Position numbers and translations under genes: made by a program | Notes under the pieces: model-generated | The model's input: only the letters and a program-made list of their open reading frames with translations | Told to the model about the DNA's origin: nothing | Databases searched by the model: none | Assembly (NCBI GenBank): GCA_022606425.2 | Contig: JAHDVF020000017.1 | Span: forward strand, 1 to 64,000 | DNA from: Lepidostoma basale | Lineage: Eukaryota > Arthropoda > Insecta > Trichoptera > Lepidostomatidae | Reading direction: 5' to 3' | Length of the DNA stretch: 64,000 nucleotides | Shown here: positions 11,401 to 23,400 of the stretch, piece after piece | Numbering within the stretch: the first letter of the stretch is position 1 | How the letters are laid out: each line of letters begins with the position of its first letter

Positions 11401-14400
11401 ACGTACACGTATGACTTAGTGTATGAATGTAGAGGAATCTAGAGAGATGTGTCAGGATAGAGTAGTGTGGTGTTCCATTCCTTTGCCTACCCTCTTGTGA
11501 TAGATGAGAGAGGCAAGTAATCACCTGAGTGCTCTCATCCACAATGCAGACGTCAAAAGTCCTCTGGGTGAGCAGCGGGTGGCCGGCACCGAGGCAAGTC
11601 ACCCCCACCACGGACTAGAACATTTATAAAACCGTTATTTAACTAAAATGAAGGTTTCTAGTTGAACATGAACCTGAACCAAGAGGAGAACTCACGGCCC
11701 CATTGTACACTCCTTGGAGGTCCTCCGGCGTCTTGCAGTCGCTGGTCAGGGTGACCTCGCAGTACGGCAGCAGCTGGGGATGCACCCGACTCACCGCTCC
11801 TAACCGGAGCATAGCCACCCCGCTTGGCATCAACCTGCAATTATTGCATCCATTTTTTATTATTTCTTGAACAATTATGTAAATCAAAATGTCAAGTATT
11901 GAATATTGGTGAAAGTATCTGTTTCTTAGAAGATGTCATATATTATTAGGTTGGATGGAGAAGCGATTGACCTGAGGAGGAGGTTGTCCACAGCGGAGTG
12001 CGTGTGGCTGGTGACCAGGACACTCCGGCCTAGCCTCACCAGCAGCTCTACCAGAGTCACCAGGGTTTGTGTCTTCCCTGCAATTGATATCAAGACCAAC
12101 ATACATATATATAATTACTACTCCTCATTTCCTTTCTATGTTATTGCCAGAGTTATTACGAAACAAATGCTTGGCACCAGCACCAGTCTGAGTGTTGCCA
12201 AACTAAAATGGAAGTGAGCAGGACATGTCGCCAGAATCATGATGTGGATTGGAAGACCATGGAAAGGAAAGAGGCATCAATCGACCCCTAGCTGAGATGG
12301 GCTGACGACATAATTCCAGTCGAGGGAAGAAGATGGATAAGAGTCGCATAGGATAGAGGAAAATGGAGACTGTTTGAAGAGGCACACTACATCCAGCAGT
12401 AGAGAGATGGCAAGGGAGAAAATGTTCTGAGGTATTTACACGAGGGAGTATGGTAGCTATCCGTGGCTTTATCCCACGACATTTCTTTTGGGAATGTTGG
12501 GGTCCAACTCTCTCCAGCTTCCAAGAGATAGGTTTCTCATAACCCATTTTTTAGATTAATCAGGGGATATATTAAAAAATTAAGCCGTGTTGGAGATTGT
12601 GGGTATTTTTGTTCCTGACAGATATCTCCGACAAGGCCAGAGACTGTTCTCTCTGCTGGCCGTAATAACCAACCTGTCTCTAGCGATGCCAGTGGGAAGA
12701 GCAATCAGTCTGCTGAACATGATTACTTCGGAGATTGACGTGAAAGTGCGTATCTTGCCTTCCTAAAGTAGAGAACCATCTCTCGTGGGTTCCTGGTACT
12801 TTACCCGTTCTCAAATAGATGTCTTGAACTATAAATATGTTTGTAATGTCTTTTGAGTAAATAAACTGATTTGGTTTGAGAAGAGGAATAATTGTTCACT
12901 TATATATGAAATCCATAGATACAGCTGTACAACAGACAACAGAGGTAATGTCACCTGTTCCGGGCATCCCTCTGATGAGGAGGTAGTCCCGGCAGCAGAG
13001 GACCCGGAGCACGGCGCGCTGCTGCAGCTGGTTGAGGCGGCGCAGCAGCTGGCGGCCCTCCGCCACCACGCTCCGCGGGAGCTTCTCTTCAAACCTGCCG
13101 GCCTGCTTGTCTATCACTATGCTGAAAGAATAAAGCTTTCACCTTTCACCTTTCACCTTTGAGACGCGGAAATGTCATTTCTTTTTAAATTGAATGAAGT
13201 TCTTCTCGGGTCTCCCCAATATGCATATTCACACATTCAAAAGATGGGCAACATTTAATACCACCGTGCCCAATTTACATTTAAGGAGGATAGCCACTGT
13301 GATTGGGTGAAATTTGTTTTTTGTTTTAAATTTAAAGTTTGTATGTACCTTCGAAAATATGTGTATAAAATTTTAGGCATTTTTGTGAGAGTAGGTAGAC
13401 CGACTGTCTTTGTATCGCATGGAAAGGGTAAATAAAAACATTTAAAAAGTCAAGGACACCACTGGAGATGAAGGGAATAACCATAATATGGTCCAGGACT
13501 CGGTAGTTTGATGTAAGTATAAAAACTCATATTTTAGAAGATAAGTGATTTTATAGTAAGAAAAATGGAGCAAAAACTTTAAAGGCCTTTTTCTCAAAAC
13601 TTTTTTTTTAAACTGGTCGCATCGATAACTCGAGCAATTATCGACCGATTTTCAACTTTTTTTGTTTGTTTTATTTAACTTTGCAATAGCTATCGCCAAG
13701 TGTAGCCGATTTTGAAAAGTTTGATTTTTACTATTAGGTGTATAACTTTGCTTCCGCCGTTTTTTTCCGAAATTCGAGGCTTTATCGTAAAAAACTGGGT
13801 ATACATTTATGATTCAAAGTATTGTCCATCGCTGGCCACTACTTTCTCCCATCTTTCGGGCAGCATACGAATCCCGCGTTGAAAAAACTGGTCATCTTTT
13901 GAAGCGATCCACGAATCGATCCATTTTTTTTACTTCTTCATAAGACCGGAAGTGCTGGTCAGCTAGGCCGTGTGCCATTAATCGAAACAAGTGATAGTCC
14001 GAGGGAGCAATGTCTGGAGAATACGGCGGGTGGGGTAGGATTTCCCATTTCAAAGTTTCCACTCTCGGTGAAAACCACTCTCGGCACGTTCTTTCACTAA
14101 TAGCGGCCTCACCATAGGTATTTGAGAGCATTCGATGAGCCTCAGCCGCAGATTTCTTCATATTAAAGCATAAAATTAAAACCTCCCGCAAATGACGAGA
14201 ATTTGGCTCGTAAGCTGACATGTTTAATCGGGAATAACTTTATGATGCAGACACAAATCGACTAATATTTCGATGGCGTTATGTTTACAAATACTTAAGC
14301 TTATCGTATGACATCTATGATCTATTTATTCCAACTACCACTTACCGCTACTGCCATCTATTGCAAAACGGCGGAAGCAAAGTTATACACCTGATATTTT

Positions 14401-17400
14401 TTTAGATGACAGCTCAAATACAAAAAAATTGGCAAATTTTTTTTTTTTTAAATCGGTTGCCATTTTGTGAACAATCCAAATAAAAAAAATTGGTTACGGA
14501 CAACGATAACGACATTCATACAGATTATGAGGAACTTTGATTTTTTTTCTTCGAATAATCCGTTTTCAAGAAATCGATGTGACTGATAACTATGTTACTA
14601 TTTTTATATTTATATAAACTATATTGAATGTACCCTTAATCGAATATAAGAACCGTGATCCCCATATTCCTTAATTATCCCGGTCAAAAAAATTCCCAAA
14701 AATCATATAATTTTCGGGCTGTCACAGTGGCCATGCCAATGTTGAAAAATGCATAGTGCTAGGAACACAAGAATAAGGGTGACATCAACTTGCTGAATAT
14801 TGTAATATGTACTGGGTGCGGCAAAACAGACAGTGCAGTTTTGAAAGGCCGGTACATCCCGTGTGGTGGGGGTAGGAACCTGGGAGTGGTCTCATTATAT
14901 TGGGAGGGTCTTGCCGTTTTCAGTCGTTGCCATGGTTTGGTCCGGACAGCAACGGGGCTTTGCCGTCCGCACGTTTCTTGAAAATGGCCGTTCTGTCATC
15001 GCCACCCAGCGGGCCTTTCGGCTGCACTTCAATCTTAGGCGTCGTGATACCGTCCCTCACCGTAATTTAATCATGACTTGGGTGCGTACATTAGAAGGAA
15101 CTGGTTCCACACTAAGACCTAGGGGTTTAGGAAGACCCAAAACCGTAAGAACACCCAAAAATTTAACGAGAGTGAGAGAAGCTATTGAACTGTCACCTCG
15201 GCGCTCTGCCCGGAAGCATGCAATTGCATTGGGCATTGCTGACCGCTCACTAAGAAGGATTTTGCATCAAGACCTATCATTCCACCCCTACAAGATTATG
15301 ATTGTCCAAGAGTTGAAACCTCCTGACTATGAAAACCGCATGAATCGCTCCCAAGAAATGTTAAACCGAATTCATGCGAGGTCAACTTTTTTTCAGTAGT
15401 GACGAGGCCCACTTTCATCTCTGTGGAGCGGTGAATAAACAAAATTTTCGGTACTGGGCTGAAAATAACCCAAGGCAACTTCACGAAAGACCTCTTCAGT
15501 CCCCAAAAGTGACTGTGTGGTGTGCGATTTCCAAATTTGGAGTGATTGGGCCATATTTTTTCGAGGAGAATGAACGAACCGTGACTGTCAACGCTCAACG
15601 TTATGTTTCCATGTTGGAAAATTTTTTTGAACCTCAATTGGAAGAACTAATGGAGGAAACAGATCTGGGAGATATCTGGTTTCAACAGGACGGTGCTACG
15701 GCCCATACTGCTCGAATTTCGGTGACAAAACTGCGACAGATGTTCCCCGCGCGCCTCGTCTCTCTGAGGGGTGACGTGGGATGGCCCGCGCGCTCACCTG
15801 ATTTAAGCATTTGCGACTTTTTCCTGTGGGGCTATCTGAAGGAAGAAGTTTTTAAACATCGACCTCACACCTTGGAAGAACTCAAAGATCGAATTCGGGA
15901 GGAAATCGCCGCTATGCCCGTCGAGATGTGCCAAAATGCAGCCGAAAACTTCAGAAATCGCCTTCATCAATGTATCGCTGCTGGGGGCCACCATCTTTCT
16001 GATGTCATCTTCAAGACTTGATGCTTAAAACAGCATAATGTACCAAATAAAATAAAATTAATCTCATTTCTGTAAATTGTGCCGTTTTTTTTTAATAGCC
16101 CTTCAAAACTGCACCGTCTGTTTTGCCGCACCTTGTATTTAATATTGAGTATTTTACTTTTAAACATTGTATCATCAACATGAGAAATGAATATCTCCAA
16201 AACGACCATGTCCAGCAGTAGGATTACTCTCTCCACTGGCATCACCATAAGCAGGTTGGTTCTGCAGATTAGGAGATAAAACAGTCTGTGGGAACCTTGC
16301 CAAAGATACCCATCCGGAACATAAAGATGGGTATTCTCCAAGATGGCGGGGTTCAGTCTAAAGAAATGGGTCAGTGATGGACCCAGCAAGCCCAGGATGC
16401 GGTGGGATAAAACCATGATAGCTACCAAACTCCCTCGTTTATACCTGAGAAATCTTTTCTGAAACCTCATCTACCTCATCTCTCGGGAACTCCATATCAC
16501 TGGACCAATTCGCAAAACATAAATCCCTCTAAAAATAAAAGTGTGCAATAGAAGCGCGTAATATAAGGTACCTCCTTAGTCTGGCCGAGGCCTCCGTGGC
16601 GTCCATCAGCAGGCCGAGGTTGGTCAGGTTGTTCACCACCAGCGACTGGGACTCGTACAGGTCCAGGCTGTACAGAGTCTCCGCTCCGTTTCTCTTTAAT
16701 AAATTCCTAAACCACAAAACAAAACACACGCAAATTGACTAAGCAAGAAAAACACCGAATCAAACATCTTCCTTTGTTAGCTTCGGGGATTGGTTTGAGT
16801 TCTTGGGATGCCACTCGGGCCTTTTTAATGTGCTAGTTTCCCGTTGCTTTCCACATTTGTATACAACAGGTCATTTGAACCCAATTACTGTAGGCAATGT
16901 TTTTTTTTTATATTGATTCTCATAACATGTGATAGATAGCTAATCTATCGCCATTTAATTGTCACGTGAATTCTACGCCACACAAAGACAGTGTGACAAT
17001 CACACTGCTATCACGGAAAATCCAACCTGGGACTTTCAGGGTGGCAGTCATAGCTCTTGCCACTCTGCCACGAAGATCGTCATAAATAGTCATGAAAATC
17101 TCTTAATTATTTTTAACAATGTAAAGCCACATCAATTAGCGTATTTTGCTCTTTCAACTCATGTATAAAAACAACTTAGCATTTGATTTTCACTTCATTG
17201 ATAATGTCTTGAAAGATAATTTTTTTTTTTTTAAACCCAATAGGGTTATATGGATACATTTTTAGATCTTACTATTAATTATGTATTGTTTCAGATATTT
17301 TTTATATTGAGTTGTAGTGAGACTCCTTGTGTCTTTTGGTAGTTCATTGTAAAGTTTCAGTCCATTGTTCAATATCCTTGATTGTCCTGTCTTAGTTCGT

Positions 17401-20400
17401 GCAATCGGTAAGTGATATCTGTCACAGTTCCTGGTCCAGTGTCTGTGTATGTCTGAATTTTTAGTTAATTTGTAGGTGCTGTCTGTTGTCTTTTCCGTGG
17501 TCACTCTGTGTACAATTTTTAAAGTCTCATATTTGGTCAGGTCTGATATCTCCATTTGTTTTGTTTGTCTGTAAACTTGTATGGTTGGGGTAAGATAGTT
17601 AATGTTATATGTTCAAGAAACAATAAGTATAACATTCTGCTAGAGTAGTAGTGTACCTGTCGAGGAGGAGTGAGAGGCGGCGCGCATTGAGGCGCGTGAT
17701 GGTCCCGAGGGCCAGCGCCACCCTCCGGCGCGAGCTGACCACCACGTAGTCCCCCACCGCCAGCCGGGCGCGCTGCAGGTCGGCCCCGCCCGGCTCACAC
17801 AAGGAGTGCTCGTAGCGGTCCCCCACTTGCACCACTGCGCCTTCCACCCGCATGTTTATGAGGCATTTACCCCTTTTTTCTCTAAAGCAAAAACAATAGT
17901 ACAGTAAAAGTCCGATAATTCGAAATTCAAGCGACCGGATTTCCAAAAAAATTCCAATCACGAATTACGCGATCACTAAAAAAAAAAAAAATTTGCACCA
18001 AATGCTGCGGCTTGGAACATCGCGACCATTTTTTCGTTGTCAAAAAAATAATTATAACGTCAGGTGTTCATAATAATAATTACATAAGTGTTTGGATAGC
18101 ATAACGACGTTTTTGTGGGTAAATGGCGGTTTGAAATCAAATCAACTTTTCTATTGGTTAAAAGAATCCTATTAAGACAGGCATCTCATACGAATAAAAA
18201 AAACCTACATAAATATGAATACAGTGAAACCCGGATTTTACGTTTTCCCGCTATTTGCGTGTAATTATTTCAGTCCCGATATATTTTAGTACATTTTTTT
18301 TCCGCAATGTACCTACTTGGAAAATATTCAAAATACGCGAGTTTTAAACATTATTTCGGTCGTGATTGGTCAGCGGCCGCGGCGCGGAGACAAGTTTATA
18401 CTTGGTGTCCAGTTGCTCGTATGCTGTGACGCATTCCATATCAGAAATCGCATGGTTCCAGAAAAAAATTAATAATGTTATGTTTTTCAAATAATCCATG
18501 TACGAGGTCTGTTCAAAAAGTATCGCGAATTTTGAATTTCCGCTGGCTACGTATATTTGATTTTTGATTTTTTTGTAGCGTTATGTTGGTACTCATGTCC
18601 CTTACTTATGCTGACAAGGTCGGCCATTTTGAATGTTTAGTTAATTTTTGACAGCTGTTTTGCTTGGATGTATTTTGGCTCGTCTTCGATTTTTGTCTAT
18701 TCCAAAAAATGGATCAAAGAATCTGTATCAAATTTTGTGTGAAAAACAAAATAAAGTGCGCGGACGCATTTCGAATGTTGACTGTGGCATATGGTGAAGC
18801 TACCTTGGACCAAAGCAACGTTATCGGTGGTACAAAATGTTCTCAGAGGGCCGAGAAGATATGAACGACGAAGAGCGTGCCGGACGCCCGAGCACGTCAA
18901 CAACAGACGAAAACATTGATAAAGTGAAGAAAATAGTATTAGCCAATCGTCGAATCACCGTTAGAGAAGTTGCTGAGGACCTAAACATATCGATTGGCTC
19001 GTGCCATTCGATTTTAACCAATGATTTGGGCATGAGTCGGGTCGCCGCGAAATTCGTGCCAAAAATTGCTCAATTTCGACCAAAAACAGCATCGCGTTAA
19101 CATTGCTCAGGAGATGTTGGACTCGGTCCGTGACGACCCAAATGTGCTCCAGAGGGTCATAACTGGTGACGAATCATGGGTTTATGGTTATGACGTGGAA
19201 ACCAAAGCTCAATCATCCCAATGGAAGCTGCCGCATGAGCCAAGACCAAAAAAAAAAGCGCGCCAAGTTCGGTCGAACGTGAAGGTTTTGCTCACAGTTT
19301 TCTTCGATTGCAGGGGCGTGGTGCATCATGAGTTCTTGCCACAGGGTAGTACGGTTAATAAGGAATATTACCTGCAAGTTATGCGCAATTTGCGCGAAGC
19401 AATCCGCCAGAAACGCCCGGATTTGTGGAAGAACAAAAACTGGCTTTTGCACCATGATAACGCCCCTGCTCACACATCGTTGCTTGTGCGCGAATATTTG
19501 GCCAAAAACAACACAGTAATGGTGCCGCGGCCACCGTATTCCCCAGACCTGGCCCCCTGTGACTTTTTCCTGTTTCCAAAACTGAAGAGGCCCATGAAAG
19601 GACGACGCTACGCCACGATTGAGGAGATAAAGACGGCATCGAAGGAGGAGCTGAACAAGATCACAAAAATGATTTTTTTAAGTGCTTCGAGGATTGGAAA
19701 AAACGTTGGCATAAATGTATTATATCCGAGGGGAATTACTTTGAAGGGGACAAAATAGATATTCATGAATAAATAAATACTTTTTGAAAAAAATATAAAA
19801 TTCGCGATACTTTTTGAACAGACCTCGTATGTTATAGATATCGATCTATTCCTAATGAAATTCCCTACAAGATGACATAAATTAAATTTTGATTCATCGA
19901 GTCATATGCTTGATATTTAGATAAAGTTAGCGGTAAACTGAATTGACCACATGGGAGCGAGCGTTTTGTTTTGAACACGGTACGTTAAGGGTTAAATTAG
20001 GTGTGGACATTTTTTTTGTAATAAAATCCAGTTTCGAAAAAATAGTTCTGAGAGACTAAAAGTCATTTTTGGAAGCGTGAGCAAGACAGACGCCACTTTC
20101 ACTAATGTTTGAGACTAATAGATACACACCTGTAGTATACAAGAAAAAAAAAATGGTTCGGCATGACGGATGCCCGTCGAAATTTTTTTATTATTATTTT
20201 TTTTTTCTTGTATACAACAGGTGTGTATCTATCCGTCTCACACTTTAGTAAAAGTGGCATCACTATCTGACTCGCTCACACTTCGAAAAATGACTCATAA
20301 CTAAAATTTGTATTTTTATATGAATAGAAATCTCTGTAAAACCAATTAAACAATTGCATTTATAATATAAAATATAATATTATTATGCCATCACACCGAC

Positions 20401-23400
20401 TGATCACCTGTCTGCCGGAGGCACAGTCCAGATGTCGGAGAGGGGGGCGAGCGCCAGGCGGGAGCGCTCTTCCAGGGCCAGCAGGGCGGCCCAGCGCAGC
20501 AGGTAGGCGCGATGCGCGGGGGACAAGTGGCCCAGCGCCCCCTCCCGCAGGCCCTCCAGGGGGTGACTGCCGGGTAGCACGTGAGAGCTGCCGCTGAAAC
20601 AGAACCCTCTCGATGCAGCGACAACAGCAACGGAGTTAGGTTTGACCTCGTGTGAGAGCGAATGTATTCTTACTCGAGATGTATCAAGCAGAGGGTGAGG
20701 TAGGGGCACTTCCCGCAGGCGCTGCGGTGGTTTATTGGCTCCGGCAACTCCATGGGGGGCAAGGCTGTGGACGGAGACTCGGATATATCACTTTCCAAAA
20801 AATGGTTTTCGAGCTCCAGAGACATTATAGCGTCATCATCATCATCGCGCGCGCCAGCATCTTCAGTCTTCACAATTTCCTTCTGCTCTTCCTCTTTCTT
20901 GCCCTTTGTCTGGCAATTCCCTGGTGGAGCCCCCTTCTGGTTCCAGCTGGCCAGGTAGCGGGCCAGCTCGTTCCTCAAGAGAATAAGGTCTCTCTTTTCT
21001 GAATGGCTCGCGGATATTTCGTGTAGCCCGACTGATTCGCTAAGAACCAAAATAAGGAAATGATAAAAAAGTGTAGAATAAGTGTAGGACGAGACAGACA
21101 AACATTTCTCATGGAAACTCACCGGAGGTATAGCAGCAGGCCAGTAGAGTGTGCATCCGGAGGGCTGGCGAGATGCTCCAGCATCATGCTGTAGAGGATG
21201 ACCTGCCCTCGGTGCTCTGCTGAAACGGAGGCGCGCCCGGTCTTCAGCTCCAGAGGCATCAGCCTCTTCACTAAAAGTAATTTGGGGAAAATAGAATTAG
21301 ATTTAATTTGACAATTAATGGTGGAAAAGTAATTAGATTAATTAGTTAGTGGCGAATACCTTTCCTATTAGAGCGATCGTGGATGGTGACCTGAACCGTG
21401 ACGTCCACCTTGCCCTTGACTCCGAGGTGCGGAGCCCAAATGTTCTCTTCGATATCCTCTATCCCCTCCACGGTCCCATCCCACTCCTGGCTCTCTGCCG
21501 GAGGCCTCTGGCACATTCCAAGATAATCCTTAGTGAAATACCACACTTACACCCATTAACCAGTCTATGACACGGGTTACTTGTAGTCATCATTGTAGGC
21601 ATAATCTTCATTTTTAACATACCTGCGGAAGAGCTTAGCTCTTCCGCAGGACTTTCATTCACTTAGCTGGCTACGAAAGGCAAACACATGAAGCCCAAAA
21701 CACTCGACAACAACTAATGACTCTTAAAAGAGTCAAAACCCTTAAAAAAAAAAAAAACTTTAAAAGAACCCTTTCACACTTGACAAAAGACACAACGAAT
21801 ATATTTTTGGTCCCAAATTATTTACAAAAGTCAATCGGGCCCTGTACTGGGTGTAGGCCCCCATAATATGGGCCCACATTACAAATATATATTGACTAAC
21901 CTTATTGTTATAGCCAAAATTCTTTGGTTTCTCTTTGTTGTTGATGGTTAAATATCTGTCTATGAACCTAGCGATCTGCGGCGTAAACTTCATGATCTCG
22001 TCGGCGGCCTCTTTGGCCCCCACTCTGGCTTGGTACAGCATGTACAAGCTGTCGGGGCTGCGCAGCAGAGCACGGGCCTCCTCGCGGATCTCTTCCAAGG
22101 AGACCAGCTGCTTGCACAGGGACACTTGGAACAGAGAGTGGACTAGGGATCCGACAACCATCTAAAAAAAATTGGATGAATTTAAGGCATTAAAACTGTG
22201 TTTCCCACTTCTAAGTTTATTTTCCGACATGTTTTGAAGATATTATACGTGTTTATTGTTTCTTGAACAATAATGTAAATCTACATATTAAAGAGTTTAG
22301 AAGATTTATTTTGTTTAATGGGAATGATATATTTCGTCTTGCTAGATATTATTTATACCCTAATGATCAGGAAAATGATGCAGATTTTTCCCGATGACAA
22401 AGGTATATTAGATTCAAAACAAGTTGAGAAAAAACGGTATTATGCTCCATCTTCAGAGTGATGTGGACAGTGTCCTTTCGCAGTAGACCAGTTTACAGTC
22501 AGTGTTTCGCACCAAGTTTATTATAATAGTTATTAATATAATTCTGTGTTATGATGGGGTGCTATTATATTATATTAAGTGATTTATTGTATTAAAATAT
22601 TGATATTGCCTTAGAAAGGCAAAACAAGTCTTTAATATGAATTATTAGTAGAATAGTAGTGAAGTGCGCATACCACCCTGTTGCCGGAGTCCACGCCCTT
22701 GAAGCGGTCTTGCAGCACAGCCCGCCGGCAACAGAAGAGGGAGCCCACCAGCGCCGTCCCTGACACCAGCATGTCGGGCTGCTCCACCAGCGCTCCTTGA
22801 CTTTGCGAGACCGCGTACCCGCCTTCCTCGAGCCCCGCCATCACAGAAACTATGTCACCGGGACTCACGCGCGATTCCAACCTGCACACAACAAGCGAGC
22901 TATACTTGGGATGGGCATAAGAGAAGGCACCATTCCTATTCCCCAACCCTTTATGTGCCGTACCCAGCGAGCCGTGATTTTTTCAACAAAATATGTAATA
23001 AAGCGCAAAAGGTAAATAAACTATAAAATAAAAACGTAAAAAGTTTAAATAAACGTAGTATTATAGTAAAGAATACACGAAAACACAGTTTGTAAATAAA
23101 TACTTCAACACAGTAGAAGGAGGCAGGTCATAAAAATTAACAAAAATAAAGCACAAAAAATTAACCATTGAACAGAATTGCAAACGAAGTCAATATAAAT
23201 CATCGCAATTACCACCCTGTATCAGAGACACATATTGACTGTCAGTGAAAGCTTACAGAAAGATGACTGTAACTTTGATAATATGGGGAAATTGTAATAT
23301 TGTAGTATTTCTTGACCATCCCAATAGATGTCCCTATGTATTTTAATTTATAAATTATGCCCATTTGATATTGGCTTGCGACAAGCTCAAAGGGGGAGCA

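Larger units (their letters stand above)
18360..19995. mobile_element. Inverted second copy of the TTAA host repeat (DNA2 intron 9)
   Basis: Sequence left of the mariner (about 18370-18500) is the reverse complement of 7784-7910. Sequence right of it (19830-19995) is the reverse complement of 6688-6853 and ends in TTAA at 19992. The far left end diverges from copy 1, so this host copy is incomplete or rearranged. Confidence 0.75.

Noticed and set aside
17890..17935. Pogo-type terminus TACAGTAAAAGTCCGATAATT
   Set aside because: No matching inverted end was found downstream, so an element cannot be delimited.
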